DNA of 64,000 nt from Agromyces archimandritae (GTDB taxonomy: Bacteria > Actinomycetota > Actinomycetes > Actinomycetales > Microbacteriaceae): contig NZ_CP071696.1 of assembly GCF_018024495.1 (NCBI RefSeq), forward strand, positions 930,001 through 994,000. The letters run 5' to 3'. A model generated the notes under the pieces. It ran no database searches, was not told the DNA's origin, and saw only the letters and a list, made by a program, of their open reading frames with translations. Positions 34,230-44,695 of this stretch are shown one piece after another. Each line of letters opens with the position of its first letter. The stretch's first letter is position 1. Both the position numbers and the translations under genes were made by a program.

Positions 34230-36080
34230 CTATTCGACCGTGACCGACTTCGCGAGGTTGCGCGGCTGGTCGACGTCGAGCTCCTTCGCGCTCGCGAGCT
34301 CCATCGCGAACACCTGCAGCGGCACGACCGCAAGCAGCGGCTCGAACAGCGAATCGGCCAGCGGGATCCGCAGCACCTCGTCCGCGAAGGGCAGCACCGC
34401 CGCATCCCCCGCCTCGGCGATCGCGATCACACGGGCACCGCGCGCACGGATCTCCTGGATGTTCGAGACGACCTTCGGATGCAGGCTCTCGGCGCCACGC
34501 GGGCTCGGCACGACGACGAACACCGGCTGCCCCGGCTCGATGAGGGCGATCGGGCCGTGCTTCAGCTCGCCCGCGGCGAAGCCCTCCGCGTGGATGTACG
34601 CGAGCTCCTTCAGCTTCAGCGCGCCCTCCAGCGCGATCGGGTACCCGACGTTCCGGCCGAGGAACAGCACCGAACGCGTGTCGGCCATCCAGTGCGCGAG
34701 CTGGCGCACCTTCTCGGCCTCGCCGAGCACCTCCTGCAGCTTCTCCGGGATCGCCTGCAGCTCGGCGACGGCCTCCGCCTGCCCGCCCGTCGACAGCGTG
34801 CCCCGCACGCGCGCCAGGTGCAGCCCGAAGAGGTAGAGCGCCGTGATCTGCGCCACGAACGCCTTCGTCGAAGCGACCGCGACCTCCGGGCCGGCATGCG
34901 TGTAGATCGCCGCATCCGACTCGCGTGGGATCGTCGCACCCTGCGTGTTGCACACCGACACCGTGCGCGCCCCCATCTCGCGGGCGTACTTCACGGCCAT
35001 CAGCGTGTCCATCGTCTCGCCCGACTGGCTCACCGAGATCACGAGCACATCCGGGCCGAGCACGGGGTCGCCGTAGCGGAACTCGTGGCTCAGCGCGACC
35101 TCGACCGGCACGCGCGTCCAGCGCTCGATCGCGTACTTGCCGACCATGCCCGCATACGAGGCCGTGCCGCAGGCGACGATGACGATGCGGCGGATGTCGG
35201 TGAGCAGCGCGTCGTCGATCGCCTCGAGCTCGGGCACGACGACCGAACCGTCGTGCGCGCGGCCGCGGATCGTGTTCGCGACCGCCTCGGGCTGCTCGGC
35301 GATCTCCTTGGCCATGAAGCTCGGCCAGCCGCCCTTCTCGGCCGCCGAGGCATCCCACTGCACCTCGAAGGGAGCGACCTCGACCGGGGCGCCGGCGAAA
35401 TCCGTCACCGTGACGGAGTCGGCGCGGATCGCGACGATCTCGTCCTGCCCGATGGCGACGGCGCGCTTCGTGTACTCCACGAAGGCGGCGACGTCGCTGC
35501 CGAGGAAGTTCTCGCCGTCGCCGAGCCCGATCACGAGCGGCGAGTTGCGGCGCGCTCCGACGACCAGGCCGGGCTCGTCGGCGTGGACGGCGAGCAGCGT
35601 GAACGCCCCCTCGAGCCGTGAAACCGTGCTCCGGAACGCCGCGAGCAGCTCGCCCGTGCGGCGCACCTCGCGCCCGAGGAGCACCGCGGCGACCTCGGTG
35701 TCGGTCTCGCTCAGGAACTCGGCGCCTTCGGCGGCGAGCTCGGCGCGCAGCTCCTGGAAGTTCTCGATGATGCCGTTGTGGATGAGGGCGAGCTTGCCGT
35801 CGTCGCCGAGGTGCGGGTGCGCATTGACGTCGGTGGGGCCGCCGTGCGTGGCCCAGCGCGTGTGGCCGATGCCCGTGTAGCCCTCGTTGACCGGCCGCGC
35901 GTCGAGCTCGTCGACGAGCGCCTGCAGCTTGCCGGCCTTCTTCGCGGTGCCGAGCTCGCCGTGCTCGTCGATGATCGCGACGCCGGCCGAGTCGTAGCCG
36001 CGGTACTCGAGGCGGCGGAGGCCGCCGAGCAGCACGTCGATCGTCCGGGCAGGGCCGACGTATCCCACAATTCCACACAT
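34230..36080 (-). CDS. glmS: Glutamine-fructose-6-phosphate aminotransferase (isomerizing)
   Basis: A 616-residue enzyme making glucosamine-6-phosphate, the entry to UDP-GlcNAc. The catalytic Cys follows the start Met in MCGIVGYVGPARTIDVLLGG, the glutaminase domain continues with GIGHTRWATHGGPTDVNAHP, and two SIS domains follow, with IVACGTASYAGMVGKYA, VISVSQSGETMDTLMAVKYA and a C-terminal LAKSVTVE. ATG 36080 was chosen because the Cys must be residue 2 and a TACAAT -10 box lies seven bases upstream, making a leaderless start. It heads the run glmS-acpS-alr-tsaE-tsaB-rimI-tsaD. No glmS ribozyme is possible in so short a leader. Confidence 0.97.
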   Translation of the reverse strand: MCGIVGYVGPARTIDVLLGGLRRLEYRGYDSAGVAIIDEHGELGTAKKAGKLQALVDELDARPVNEGYTGIGHTRWATHGGPTDVNAHPHLGDDGKLALIHNGIIENFQELRAELAAEGAEFLSETDTEVAAVLLGREVRRTGELLAAFRSTVSRLEGAFTLLAVHADEPGLVVGARRNSPLVIGLGDGENFLGSDVAAFVEYTKRAVAIGQDEIVAIRADSVTVTDFAGAPVEVAPFEVQWDASAAEKGGWPSFMAKEIAEQPEAVANTIRGRAHDGSVVVPELEAIDDALLTDIRRIVIVACGTASYAGMVGKYAIERWTRVPVEVALSHEFRYGDPVLGPDVLVISVSQSGETMDTLMAVKYAREMGARTVSVCNTQGATIPRESDAAIYTHAGPEVAVASTKAFVAQITALYLFGLHLARVRGTLSTGGQAEAVAELQAIPEKLQEVLGEAEKVRQLAHWMADTRSVLFLGRNVGYPIALEGALKLKELAYIHAEGFAAGELKHGPIALIEPGQPVFVVVPSPRGAESLHPKVVSNIQEIRARGARVIAIAEAGDAAVLPFADEVLRIPLADSLFEPLLAVVPLQVFAMELASAKELDVDQPRNLAKSVTVE

Positions 36081-36087
36081 GCGGTCG

Positions 36088-36093
36088 ATTGTA
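36088..36093 (-). promoter_or_regulatory. Leaderless -10 box (TACAAT) before glmS
   Basis: TACAAT on the minus strand, a near-consensus -10, ends seven bases before ATG 36080. No Shine-Dalgarno is present. Confidence 0.6.
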
Positions 36094-36211
36094 TGCGGGG
36101 CGGACTGTGCGGGCGCTCCGCACGGCATGCGAGCAGGCTGGCAGCGAGCCGTGCCGGAGTGGATGCCCCGGCGCGGCCGGCCCCGCGGCATCCGCACCCC
36201 GGCGCCGTGGC

Positions 36212-36217
36212 TAGACT
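36212..36217 (+). promoter_or_regulatory. Leaderless -10 box (TAGACT) before coaA
   Basis: TAGACT ends six bases before GTG 36224. The divergent glmS has the same kind of start 140 bases away. Confidence 0.55.
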
Positions 36218-36223
36218 TGCCGC

Positions 36224-37180
36224 GTGCCCGAACCGCAGCAGCCGTCGTCGCACGCAAGCCACCTCTCGCCGTTCATCGAACTGAACCGGGCGGACTGGGC
36301 TGCGCTCGCGCCGTCGATGCCCTCGCCCCTGCGCGAGACCGAGATCGTGCAGCTGCGCGGCCTCGGCGAACCCCTCGACATGCGCGAGGTCGCCGAGGTG
36401 TACCTGCCCGTCAGCCGCCTGCTGAACCTCTACGTCGGCGGCACGAAGGCCCTGCACCGGGCGACGAGCGAGTTCCTGCGCGAACGCGTCGACTCGACCC
36501 CGTTCCTCATCGGCGTCGCCGGCAGCGTCGCCGTCGGCAAGTCGACCATCGCGCGCCTGCTGCGCGAACTCCTCGCCCGCTGGGAGCACACCCCCCGCGT
36601 CGAACTCGTCACCACCGACGGCTTCCTCTACCCGAACGCGGAACTCGAACGGCGCGGCCTCATGGAGCGCAAAGGCTTCCCCGAGTCCTACGACCGACGG
36701 GCGCTGCTGCGCTTCGTGAGCGACGTCAAGGCGGGCGCCGCCGAGGTGCGATCCCCCTTCTACTCCCACCTCGCCTACGACATCGTGCCCGACGCGCACA
36801 TCACCGTCCGCCGCCCCGACGTCCTCATCGTCGAGGGGCTGAACGTGCTCCAGCCCTCCGGCCCCGGGCACCGGCTCGCCCTCAGCGACCTCTTCGACTT
36901 CACCATCTACGTCGACGCCCGCACGCGCGACATCGCGAGCTGGTACGAGTCGCGCTTCCTGAAACTGCAGCGCGGCGCCTTCGCGAACCCGCGCTCCTAC
37001 TTCCACCGCTACGCCTCGCTCACCGAGGAGCAGGCGCGCGCCCGGGCCCGGGAGATCTGGCACTCGATCAACGAGCCGAACCTGCTGCAGAACATCCGCC
37101 CGACCAGATCACGGGCGAGCCTCGTGCTCCGCAAGAGCGCCGACCACACCGTCAACTCGGTGCTGCTGCGGAAGCTCTGA
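36224..37180 (+). CDS. coaA: Type I pantothenate kinase
   Basis: A 318-residue P-loop kinase phosphorylating pantothenate in the first step of coenzyme A synthesis. It has [20 protein letters not shown] (Walker A, ~100), [36 protein letters not shown] and [13 protein letters not shown], all typical of the prokaryotic type I enzyme, which is feedback-inhibited by CoA. GTG 36224 follows a TAGACT box by six bases (leaderless). It is convergent with glmM, 108 bases away, with no clear terminator between them. Confidence 0.97.
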   Translation: MPEPQQPSSHASHLSPFIELNRADWAALAPSMPSPLRETEIVQLRGLGEPLDMREVAEVYLPVSRLLNLYVGGTKALHRATSEFLRERVDSTPFLIGVAGSVAVGKSTIARLLRELLARWEHTPRVELVTTDGFLYPNAELERRGLMERKGFPESYDRRALLRFVSDVKAGAAEVRSPFYSHLAYDIVPDAHITVRRPDVLIVEGLNVLQPSGPGHRLALSDLFDFTIYVDARTRDIASWYESRFLKLQRGAFANPRSYFHRYASLTEEQARARAREIWHSINEPNLLQNIRPTRSRASLVLRKSADHTVNSVLLRKL

Positions 37181-37288
37181 CCGCTCGGCGGTCGGGCTCG
37201 GCCCCGCCCGCCGTCGGCCCAGGCGTTCGTCGGCCGGTTCAGGCCGCGACTCCGGCCGTCGGCCCGGGATCGGGACGTCCGGCGGCGT

Positions 37289-38668
37289 TCACGCCCCGCT
37301 GTCGGCCTCCAGCGCGAGGCGCTCGCGCACGACCGCGGCAAGCGACTCGGCGTGCTGTTCGGCGACGGACTGCTCCGCGGCCTCGACCATGACGCGCACC
37401 ATCGGCTCGGTGCCGCTCGGGCGCAGCAGCACCCGCCCGGTCTCGCCGAGCTCGGTCTCGATGAGGGCGACGGCCTCGGCGATGACCTCGTCGCCGCCGA
37501 GCGCGTGGTGGTCGACACCGCGCACGTTCACGAGCACCTGCGGGTAGACCGTCATGACCTCGGCGAGCTCGGCGAGGGACTTGCCCGTGCGGGCCATCTC
37601 GGCCACGAGCTGCAGCCCGGTGAGGACCCCGTCGCCCGTGGTCGCATGCTCGGTCATGATGACGTGGCCGGACTGCTCGCCGCCGAGCGAATACCCGCCC
37701 GCGCCGAGCTCCTCGAGCACGTAACGGTCGCCGACCTTCGTCTCGATGACGCGGATGCCGCGCTCGGCCATCGCCAGGCGCAGCCCGAGGTTCGACATGA
37801 CGGTCACGACGAGCGTGTCGTCCTTCAGGATGCCGCGCTCCTGCATCGATACCGCGAGGATCGCCATGATCTGGTCGCCGTCGATGACGCGCCCCGCGGC
37901 ATCCACCGCGAGGCAGCGGTCCGCATCGCCGTCATGGGCGATGCCGACGTCGGCGCCGAGGCGCACGACCGCGTCCTGCAGTCGCTCCAGATGCGTCGAT
38001 CCGTAGCCGTCGTTGATGTTCAGGCCGTCGGGGTCGGCGCCGATGACCGTGACGTTCGCGCCGGCGGCGGAGAAGGTCTCGGGCGAGACGCCGGAGGCCG
38101 CCCCGTGGGCGCAGTCGAGCACGACGTGCAGCCCGTCGAGGCGGTGCGGCAGCGTTCCGAGGAGGTGCACGACGTAGCGGTCCTCGGCGTCGGCGAAACG
38201 GTTGATCCGCCCCACGCCGCCGCCGGTGGGCGCGAGCTTCTGCTCACCGAGGAACGACTCGATGCGGTCCTCGACCTCGTCGGGCAGCTTCGTGCCGCCG
38301 TAGGAGAAGAACTTGATGCCGTTGTCGGGCGCCGGGTTGTGCGAGGCCGAGATCATGACCCCGAAATCGGCCGGGAAGTCGGCGATCAGGAACGCCGCGG
38401 CCGGCGTCGGGATGACGCCGGCATCGAGCACATCGATGCCGGAGCTGGCGAGCCCGGCGGCGACCGCGGCGCCGAGGAACTCGCCCGAGACCCGGGGGTC
38501 TCGGGCGAGCACGGCGACGGGCCGACGGCCGGCGGCGCGCACGTAGTCGGCGTGGCGGCCCTGCGTGAGGACCGCCGCCGCCGCCTGCGCGAGGCCGAGG
38601 GCGAGGTCAGCCGTGAGTTCGCGGTTGGCCAGCCCCCGGACCCCGTCGGTTCCGAAAAGCCGAGGCAT
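37289..38668 (-). CDS. glmM: Phosphoglucosamine mutase
   Basis: A 459-residue alpha-D-phosphohexomutase converting glucosamine-6-phosphate to glucosamine-1-phosphate. The start is [19 protein letters not shown], the phosphorylated serine is in [17 protein letters not shown] (~104), the metal loop is DGDADRC, the sugar loop is GGEQSGHVI, and the phosphate-binding loop is [14 protein letters not shown]. It follows rpsI by 18 bases, so it is likely cotranscribed with rplM-rpsI, a common actinobacterial arrangement. It acts directly after GlmS. Confidence 0.97.
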   Translation of the reverse strand: MPRLFGTDGVRGLANRELTADLALGLAQAAAAVLTQGRHADYVRAAGRRPVAVLARDPRVSGEFLGAAVAAGLASSGIDVLDAGVIPTPAAAFLIADFPADFGVMISASHNPAPDNGIKFFSYGGTKLPDEVEDRIESFLGEQKLAPTGGGVGRINRFADAEDRYVVHLLGTLPHRLDGLHVVLDCAHGAASGVSPETFSAAGANVTVIGADPDGLNINDGYGSTHLERLQDAVVRLGADVGIAHDGDADRCLAVDAAGRVIDGDQIMAILAVSMQERGILKDDTLVVTVMSNLGLRLAMAERGIRVIETKVGDRYVLEELGAGGYSLGGEQSGHVIMTEHATTGDGVLTGLQLVAEMARTGKSLAELAEVMTVYPQVLVNVRGVDHHALGGDEVIAEAVALIETELGETGRVLLRPSGTEPMVRVMVEAAEQSVAEQHAESLAAVVRERLALEADSGA

Positions 38669-38686
38669 ATCGGATGCCGGACCCGA

Positions 38687-39172
38687 TCAGCGCTTCGAGA
38701 ACTGCGGAGCCTTGCGGGCCTTCTTGAGACCGGCCTTCTTGCGCTCGATGACGCGCGCGTCGCGCGTGAGGAAGCCGGCCTTCTTCAGCGTCGGACGGTT
38801 GTTCTCGCGGTCGATCTCGTTCAGCGCACGCGCGATCGCCAGGCGCAGCGCACCGGCCTGACCCGAGGGGCCGCCGCCCGTGATGCGGGCGATCACGTCG
38901 TAGGAGCCGTTCAGCTCGAGCACCGTGAACGGGTCGGTGATGAGCTGCTGGTGCAGCTTGTTCGGGAAGTAGTCCGCGAACTCGCGGCCGTTGACGGTGA
39001 TGGTGCCGGCGCCGGGCACGACGCGCACGCGCGCGATGGCCTCCTTGCGACGGCCCACGGCCGCGCCCGAGACGTTGAGGACGGGACGGGCCGCCGCCGG
39101 GGTCTCAGGGGCAGCGGACTCGGTGGTGTAGCTCTCCGGAGCCTGGTCGATCTGGTCTGCGATCTTCGCCAT
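38687..39172 (-). CDS. rpsI: 30S ribosomal protein S9
   Basis: 161 residues. The conserved domain starts near residue 38 ([19 protein letters not shown]) and ends with the invariant basic tail [12 protein letters not shown], which reaches the P-site tRNA. The N-terminal ~35 residues are an acidic, Ala/Pro/Thr-rich extension seen in many actinobacterial S9 proteins. ATG 39172 has AAAGGA about 12 bases upstream. Second gene of rplM-rpsI-glmM. Confidence 0.98.
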   Translation of the reverse strand: MAKIADQIDQAPESYTTESAAPETPAAARPVLNVSGAAVGRRKEAIARVRVVPGAGTITVNGREFADYFPNKLHQQLITDPFTVLELNGSYDVIARITGGGPSGQAGALRLAIARALNEIDRENNRPTLKKAGFLTRDARVIERKKAGLKKARKAPQFSKR

Positions 39173-39207
39173 GGTGGTTCTGAATCCTTTTCGCGTCGGC
39201 GCCGGGC

Positions 39208-39654
39208 TTACTGGGCGACCTGGGTGAGGGTGTACGGCTTCGGCTGCTGGGCCTGGTGCGGGTGCTCCGGGCCGGCGTACACCTTCAGCTTCTTGAGCTG
39301 GGCGCGACCGAGGGAGTTCTTCGGAAGCATGCCGCGGATCGCCTTCTCGACGGCGCGGACGGGGTTCTTCTCGAGGAGTTCGGCGTAACCGACGGCCTTC
39401 AGGCCGCCCGGGTAGCCGGAGTGGCGGTACGCCTTCTTCTGCTCGAGCTTCTGGCCGGTGAGGGCGACCTTGTCGGCGTTGACGATGATGACGAAGTCGC
39501 CGGTGTCGACGTGGTTCGCGAAGATCGGCTTGTGCTTGCCGCGCAGGAGCGCTGCGGAGTGGCTCGCGAGGCGGCCGAGCACGACATCGGTGGCGTCGAT
39601 GACGACCCAGTCGCGCTGGATCTCGTTCGCCTTGGGAGTGTAAGTGCGCGTCAC
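39208..39654 (-). CDS. rplM: 50S ribosomal protein L13
   Basis: 148 residues, normal length. Signatures are [40 protein letters not shown] and [20 protein letters not shown]. It starts at GTG 39654 without an obvious Shine-Dalgarno. It is the first gene of rplM-rpsI-glmM; the 134-base gap to truA upstream should hold its promoter, but I could not pick one confidently. Confidence 0.98.
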   Translation of the reverse strand: MTRTYTPKANEIQRDWVVIDATDVVLGRLASHSAALLRGKHKPIFANHVDTGDFVIIVNADKVALTGQKLEQKKAYRHSGYPGGLKAVGYAELLEKNPVRAVEKAIRGMLPKNSLGRAQLKKLKVYAGPEHPHQAQQPKPYTLTQVAQ

Positions 39655-39788
39655 AGGAGTGCTGCTTTCTGATCGAGTGAGGGGTTCGTGAATCCCGCTC
39701 CGGTGGAGTGTTCGGCCGCGATGCGGCGCGAACCCCCCGGTGGAGGGCTCAACATCGGGCGCCGCCTGGGCGGCACCAAAGCAATAGC

Positions 39789-40739
39789 TTAGCCGATCGG
39801 CTCCCGGTCGTCCACTCGCGTCGAGAGCTCGCGCCGCGCCCGCGTCCGCTCCGCCCGCGCGGCGAGCTCGTCGTCGGCCGGATACCCGACCTCCGTCAGC
39901 ACGAGCCCCTTCGCCGGCATGACCTTGAACGCGCTCGTCCGCTCACGGGCGGCCAGCAGGGCCGCCGGATCCGCCGCATCCAGGCGACCCTCGCCCACCG
40001 CGACGCAGGCACCGACGAGCGCGCGCACCATCGAATGGCAGAACGCATCGGCCTGCAGCGAGGCGACGAGCACGCCGTCCTCCCGCCGGTGCCAGCGGTA
40101 CGACTGCAGGGTGCGGATCGTCGTCGCCTCGGCCCGCGGTTTGCAGTACGCCGCGAAGTCGTGCAGGCCCGTGAGCGAACGCGCCGCAGCATCCATCGCG
40201 GCCTCGTCGAGACCCACGGGCAGCCACACCGTCCGCCCCCGCTCGAGCGGGTCCCGCCTGGCAGCCGCATCCGCGATCCGGTACTCGTATCGACGCCACA
40301 CGGCCGAGAAGCGGGCGTCGAAGCCCGCCGGCGCGATCCGCGCCCCCGAGATCACCACATCGTCGTCGGCGGTGCCGAGGATGCCGGTGAGGCGCCGCGC
40401 GAGCACACCCGCCGGGTCGGTCCCACGGCCGCTTCGCGCATCCCCCCGCCGCGGACGCGTCACCGCCTCGAGGGCCTCACGCGCCACATCGAGATGGGCG
40501 ACCTGCCCGAGCGCGTGCACCCCGGCATCCGTCCGCCCCGCCACCACGAGCCGCGGGGCCTCGCCCGCCCGCCGGAACAGGGTGCCGAGGGCCGCCTCGA
40601 GCACCCCCTGGACCGTGCGCAGCCCGGGCTGACGGCTCCAGCCCGAGAACGCGGTGCCGTCGTAGGCGAGGTCGAGACGGATCCGCACGATGGATGCCGC
40701 GTCGCCGGCTCCGCCAGGCCCGCCCGTGGATGTCTGCAC
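39789..40739 (-). CDS. truA: tRNA pseudouridine(38-40) synthase TruA
   Basis: A 316-residue pseudouridine synthase acting on positions 38-40 of the tRNA anticodon arm. The catalytic aspartate is in [20 protein letters not shown] (~70). Other motifs are [27 protein letters not shown] and [19 protein letters not shown]. An insert of about 20 Arg/Gly-rich residues ([13 protein letters not shown] region) follows the first domain. GTG 40739 follows a TAGGCT box by six bases (leaderless). It is divergent from the acyltransferase gene. Confidence 0.95.
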   Translation of the reverse strand: MQTSTGGPGGAGDAASIVRIRLDLAYDGTAFSGWSRQPGLRTVQGVLEAALGTLFRRAGEAPRLVVAGRTDAGVHALGQVAHLDVAREALEAVTRPRRGDARSGRGTDPAGVLARRLTGILGTADDDVVISGARIAPAGFDARFSAVWRRYEYRIADAAARRDPLERGRTVWLPVGLDEAAMDAAARSLTGLHDFAAYCKPRAEATTIRTLQSYRWHRREDGVLVASLQADAFCHSMVRALVGACVAVGEGRLDAADPAALLAARERTSAFKVMPAKGLVLTEVGYPADDELAARAERTRARRELSTRVDDREPIG

Positions 40740-40745
40740 TCCCCC

Positions 40746-40751
40746 AGCCTA
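40746..40751 (-). promoter_or_regulatory. Leaderless -10 box (TAGGCT) before truA
   Basis: TAGGCT on the minus strand ends six bases before GTG 40739, identical to the element at rarD. Confidence 0.5.
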
Positions 40752-40800
40752 GAGGCGCGAATCTCCCAGCCCCTGTTCGGGTGGCGGCGCCCCCCGCTCG

Positions 40801-40806
40801 GTACAC
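40801..40806 (+). promoter_or_regulatory. Candidate -10 (TACACT) of the acyltransferase gene
   Basis: TACACT lies 48 bases before ATG 40855. Unlike its divergent neighbour truA this gene would have a leader, although no convincing Shine-Dalgarno is seen. Confidence 0.4.
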
Positions 40807-40854
40807 TGGCCGTTTCATCCCGAACCGCCCGAACCCTCCCGAATCCCCGTAGCC

Positions 40855-42810
40855 ATGCCCGAATCCGCAGCTCCCCCGGCCCGCCCTGCCGGCGCCCGGC
40901 GATACCCGGGGCTCGACGGCATGCGGGCGATCGCGGTGACGGCCGTGCTCGTCTACCACCTCTTCCCCGGATGGCTGCCCGGCGGCTTCCTCGGCGTCGA
41001 CGTCTTCTTCGTCGTCAGCGGCTTCCTCATCACCGGCCTGCTGCTGCGCGAACGCGAACGCGACGGCCGCATCGCCCTCCGCTCCTTCTGGATGCGCCGG
41101 ATCCGCCGGCTCGTGCCGGCCCTCGTCGCCCTGCTCGCCGTCATCGGCACGGCGGCCTGGCTCGTCGGCGGCGACGTGCAGCTCGCTCTCGGTCGCCAGC
41201 TCGCCGGTGCGGCGACCTTCACCTCGAACTGGGCCTCGATCCTCGCAGGCGGCAGCTACTTCGACCAGACCGCCCCGGAGCTCTTCCGCAACCTGTGGTC
41301 CCTGGCCGTCGAGGAGCAGTTCTACCTCGTCTGGCCGATCCTGCTGCTGGGGCTCCTGCTCCTGCCGTCCGCGCAACTCCGCGCCGGCGTCGCCGCGCTG
41401 CTCGCGGCGGGCTCGGCCCTCCTCATGGCCGTGTGGTTCACGCTCGGCGACCCCACCCGCGTCTACTTCGGCAGCGACACGCACGCCTTCGGGCTCCTCG
41501 CCGGCGCCGCCCTCGCGCTCTGGGCGAACGGGCGGGCACCCGTACCGCTCCGCAAGCCGTGGCATCCGGCCGTGCGCCGCGCCGGCACCGCCGCCCTCGC
41601 CGTCCTGCTCGGCGGCGGGGTGCTCGTCGCGATGCTCACGCTCGACGACCGGCACCCGGCCGCCTATCGCGGCGGCATCCTCGCCGTGACCGTCGCCGTC
41701 GCCTGGCTCATCGACCTCGCCGCCCGCTCGCGGCTCGGCGGTCTGCTCGACGCACGCCCCCTGGCTTGGATCGGGCGCCGCTCCTACGGCATCTACCTGT
41801 GGCACTGGCCGGTGTACGTGCTCACGGTCGCGCTGCTGCCGCCCGGCGCCTTCGCCGGGTGGATCGCCCTCGCCGTCACGGTGCTCTTTGCCGAGTCGTC
41901 GTACCGCTTCCTCGAGGAGCCCGTGCGGCGCCTCGGCTTCCGCGGTGCCCTCGGCGCCTTCCGGGAACGCATCGGCCGGGCCTCGCTGCCGAAGCGTCTG
42001 GCCGGGGCCCTCGTCCCGCTCGGGGCGGCCGCGCTCGTGCTCGGCACGACCCTCGCCCTGGCGACCGAACCGGCGCAGTCCAGCGCGAGCGTGAACATCG
42101 AACGCGGCATCGCATCGCTCGAGGCGACGCCGCCCGCCGAAGCGCCGGCCGCCGAAGCCTCGCCGGAGTCGGGCGCCGACGTCCCCCACGAGGGCTCGGC
42201 CTCCGGCGACGCACCGGATGCCCGGGCCGGCCTCGGCTGGAACGGTCGCCCGGCCGACGTCCGTCTGGGGCCCGTGCCGATGGCCCCGCGGATGCCCGAG
42301 GGCGCTCGCATCACCGCCGTCGGCGACTCCGTCATGCTCGCCGCCGCCCCGGAGCTGCAGGAGGCTTTTCCCGGAATCGACATCGAGGCGGCCGTCTCGC
42401 GTCAGATGTGGGCGGCACCCGATCTCCTCCGCGAGCTCGACGCGCAGCACCGTCTGCACGATTACCTCGTGCTCGGGCTCGGCACCAACGGCGAGATCGA
42501 CCCCGGAACCCTCGACGAGGTGCTCGGCATCATCGGCCCCGATCGGGAGCTCGTCCTGGTCAACGTCTCCGCCGACCGCGAGTGGGTTCCGGGCGTCAAC
42601 CAGGCCCTCTCCGACTGCGCGCGACGCGAGTTCCGCGTCGGCCTGGCCGACTGGCAGGGCTCGATCGCGCCGCATCCCGACTTCCTGGCCGAGGACATGA
42701 TCCACCCCGGTCCGAGCGGCGGACGGATCTACGCCGACGCCGTCGGCGCCGCCGTGCTCGACCTCGACGCCGTCGAGCGTCGCCCCCTCGTCGACCTCGT
42801 CTCCCGCTGA
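40855..42810 (+). CDS. OafA/YrhL-type membrane acyltransferase with C-terminal SGNH domain
   Basis: A 651-residue protein. Residues ~15-370 are the acyltransferase-3 domain with about ten membrane segments: PGLDGMRAIAVTAVLVYHLF carries the catalytic histidine region, and GVDVFFVVSGFLITGLLL and SFWMRRIRRLVPALVALLAV follow. After a last helix (~385-405) and an acidic Ala/Pro-rich linker comes an extracytoplasmic SGNH hydrolase-like domain, with ITAVGDSVMLAAAPE (block I serine), LVLGLGTNGEIDPG and DMIHPGPSGGRIYAD (Asp-His pair). Such fusions O-acetylate cell-wall polymers or exopolysaccharide, the first domain moving acetyl groups across the membrane and the second transferring them. The target glycan is unknown; the 1-9.6 kb locus is one possibility. 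Confidence 0.9.
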   Translation: MPESAAPPARPAGARRYPGLDGMRAIAVTAVLVYHLFPGWLPGGFLGVDVFFVVSGFLITGLLLRERERDGRIALRSFWMRRIRRLVPALVALLAVIGTAAWLVGGDVQLALGRQLAGAATFTSNWASILAGGSYFDQTAPELFRNLWSLAVEEQFYLVWPILLLGLLLLPSAQLRAGVAALLAAGSALLMAVWFTLGDPTRVYFGSDTHAFGLLAGAALALWANGRAPVPLRKPWHPAVRRAGTAALAVLLGGGVLVAMLTLDDRHPAAYRGGILAVTVAVAWLIDLAARSRLGGLLDARPLAWIGRRSYGIYLWHWPVYVLTVALLPPGAFAGWIALAVTVLFAESSYRFLEEPVRRLGFRGALGAFRERIGRASLPKRLAGALVPLGAAALVLGTTLALATEPAQSSASVNIERGIASLEATPPAEAPAAEASPESGADVPHEGSASGDAPDARAGLGWNGRPADVRLGPVPMAPRMPEGARITAVGDSVMLAAAPELQEAFPGIDIEAAVSRQMWAAPDLLRELDAQHRLHDYLVLGLGTNGEIDPGTLDEVLGIIGPDRELVLVNVSADREWVPGVNQALSDCARREFRVGLADWQGSIAPHPDFLAEDMIHPGPSGGRIYADAVGAAVLDLDAVERRPLVDLVSR

Positions 42811-42841
42811 GCCTCGCCGGTCCGTTCGCCGGCCGCCGGCC

Positions 42842-42894
42842 AAGTGACGCGAACTGCGCCTCCAGCGCGCGCTGAACAGCGATCCACGTCACTT
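42842..42894. repeat. Inverted repeat AAGTGACG...CGTCACTT
   Basis: Perfect 8-bp arms at 42842-42849 and 42887-42894 enclose a 37-base GC-rich centre with further partial self-complementarity. It lies between the convergent acyltransferase and rplQ genes and could be a dispersed palindromic element or part of a terminator. Confidence 0.45.
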
Positions 42895-42934
42895 CGCGGC
42901 GCGGACCGAGACGCCGGCAGTCGTCGGGGACGCA

Positions 42935-42967
42935 GAACGGCCCCGGTGCGATGCACCGGGGCCGTTC
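42935..42967 (-). terminator. Terminator of the alpha ribosomal operon (downstream of rplQ)
   Basis: A perfect 15-bp stem, GAACGGCCCCGGTGC (42935-42949) and GCACCGGGGCCGTTC (42953-42967), with a three-base loop, begins 13 bases after the rplQ stop. The stem is symmetric and may work in both directions. No long T-run follows. Confidence 0.85.
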
Positions 42968-42979
42968 CGAACTGCGAGC

Positions 42980-43528
42980 TTACTTCTCGGCGGCAGCCTC
43001 GTCGGCGGCCTCGGCCGGAGCCTCGGTCGACTCGGCGGTCTCCTCGGCAGCGGCCTCGACGGTCTCCTCGGCAGGGGTCTCCTCGACGGGAGCCTCTTCG
43101 ACCGGAGCCTCCTCGGCGGGCGCCTCGGCCTTGGCGGCGGCCGGCTTGGCGGCGCGCTGCTTCGGGGCGACGGGCTCGAGCACGAGCTCGATGACCGCCA
43201 TGGGGGCGTTGTCGCCCTTGCGGTAGCCGAGCTTCGTGATGCGCGTGTAGCCGCCCTCGCGGTCGGCGACCTGCGGGGCGATGACGGCGAAGAGCTCGTG
43301 CACGACGCTCTTGTCGTGGATCACGGCGAGCACGCGACGACGCGAGTGCAGGTCACCGCGCTTGGCGAAGGTGACGAGGCGCTCGGCGACGGGGCGGAGG
43401 CGCTTGGCCTTCGTCTCGGTCGTCGTGATGCTCTTGTGCGTGAAGAGCGCGGCAGCGAGGTTCGCGAGCAGCAGACGCTCGTGGGCGGGGCCGCCTCCGA
43501 GGCGGGGGCCCTTGGTCGGCTTGGGCAT
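42980..43528 (-). CDS. rplQ: 50S ribosomal protein L17 with long acidic C-terminal tail
   Basis: 182 residues; the conserved L17 core is the first ~118, with [40 protein letters not shown] and a final [20 protein letters not shown]. The last ~55 residues are an Ala/Glu/Pro repeat ([17 protein letters not shown]) with net strong negative charge. Last gene of the infA-rplQ unit, followed by a terminator. Confidence 0.97.
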   Translation of the reverse strand: MPKPTKGPRLGGGPAHERLLLANLAAALFTHKSITTTETKAKRLRPVAERLVTFAKRGDLHSRRRVLAVIHDKSVVHELFAVIAPQVADREGGYTRITKLGYRKGDNAPMAVIELVLEPVAPKQRAAKPAAAKAEAPAEEAPVEEAPVEETPAEETVEAAAEETAESTEAPAEAADEAAAEK

Positions 43529-43573
43529 GGTTCGTTATCTCCAGATGTGGGGGTTGATGCGGCGCGCCGCGAG

Positions 43574-44560
43574 TCAGTTCTCTTCGTCGAAGCCCGTGTA
43601 GAAGTGGGCCCCGTCGAAACCGGGAACCGAATCCTTGAGCGCCAGACCCATTTCGGTCAGCTTGTCCTTGACCTCGTCGACGGACTTCTGACCGAAGTTG
43701 CGGATGTTCATGAGCTGCGACTCGGAGAGGGCCACGAGCTCGGAGACCGAGTTGATGCCCTCGCGCTTCAGGCAGTTGTAGGAGCGCACGGAGAGGTCGA
43801 GGTCCTCGATCGGAATCGAGAGCTCGCCCGGCGTGACGGCGTCGACCGGCGCGGGGCCGATCTCGATGCCCTCGGCGGCGGTGTTCAGCTCGCGGGCGAG
43901 GCCGAAGAGCTCGACGAGCGTGCGGCCGGCCGACGCGAGCGCATCGCGGGGGCTGATCGCGGGCTTCGTCTCGACGTCGACCACGAGGCGGTCGAAGTCG
44001 GTGCGCTCACCGGCACGCGTCGCCTCGACGCGGTAGGTGACCTTCAGCACCGGCGAGTAGATCGAGTCGATCGGGATCTGACCGGCCTCGGAGTACTCGT
44101 TGCGGTTCTGGGAGGCCGACACGTAGCCGCGGCCGCGCTCGATGGTGAGCTCGAGCTCGAACTTCGCCGACTCATTGAGGGTGGCGATGACGAGCTCGGG
44201 GTTGTGCACCTCGACGCCGGCCGGGGCCGAGATGTCGGCGGCCGTGACCTCACCGGAGCCCTGCTTGCGCAGGTAGGCGGTGATGGGCTCGTCGTGCTCG
44301 CTGGAGACGACGAGGTTCTTGATGTTGAGGATGATCTCGGTGACATCCTCCTTCACGCCCGGCACGGTGGAGAATTCGTGGAGCACGCCGTCGATGCGGA
44401 TGCTCGTGACTGCCGCGCCCGGGATGGACGAGAGCAGGGTTCGCCGGAGCGAGTTGCCCAGGGTGTAACCGAAGCCCGGTTCGAGGGGCTCGATCACGAA
44501 ACGCGACCGGAACTCCGAGATGTTCTCTTCGGTGAGCGTGGGACGCTGTGCGATCAGCAC
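43574..44560 (-). CDS. rpoA: DNA-directed RNA polymerase subunit alpha
   Basis: 328 residues. The N-terminal assembly domain includes [20 protein letters not shown] and [19 protein letters not shown]; the C-terminal DNA- and activator-binding domain (~250-310) contains [20 protein letters not shown] and [20 protein letters not shown] 44560 has an AAAGGA Shine-Dalgarno seven bases upstream. The 139-base gap to rpsK, where rpsD normally lies, holds hairpins and a possible own promoter. Confidence 0.98.
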   Translation of the reverse strand: MLIAQRPTLTEENISEFRSRFVIEPLEPGFGYTLGNSLRRTLLSSIPGAAVTSIRIDGVLHEFSTVPGVKEDVTEIILNIKNLVVSSEHDEPITAYLRKQGSGEVTAADISAPAGVEVHNPELVIATLNESAKFELELTIERGRGYVSASQNRNEYSEAGQIPIDSIYSPVLKVTYRVEATRAGERTDFDRLVVDVETKPAISPRDALASAGRTLVELFGLARELNTAAEGIEIGPAPVDAVTPGELSIPIEDLDLSVRSYNCLKREGINSVSELVALSESQLMNIRNFGQKSVDEVKDKLTEMGLALKDSVPGFDGAHFYTGFDEEN

Positions 44561-44650
44561 TATGGATTCCTTTCGGCTGAGTGCCCGCTATATGACACTG
44601 TGCGAGTTCGAGGATCTTGAGTTGTGTGAGGTCGAACGCCCGGGGCGGGG

Positions 44651-44695
44651 TGCGGCAGGCGGCATCCACCGCGCCGCACGCCCGCCCACGGGCGT
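44651..44695 (-). terminator. Hairpins between rpsK and rpoA (attenuator-like)
   Basis: Directly after the rpsK stop the minus strand has ACGCCCG-TGGG-CGGGCGT (44695-44678), then a second potential stem with TGCGGC and GCCGCA ends (44678-44651). There is no T-run, so partial termination or RNA processing is more likely than full termination. A CATATA sequence nearer rpoA could be a -10 for a separate transcript. Confidence 0.4.

Noticed and set aside
36081..36223. glmS ribozyme or riboswitch upstream of glmS
   Set aside because: The -10 box lies seven bases before the ATG, leaving no leader, and no conserved ribozyme core is visible.
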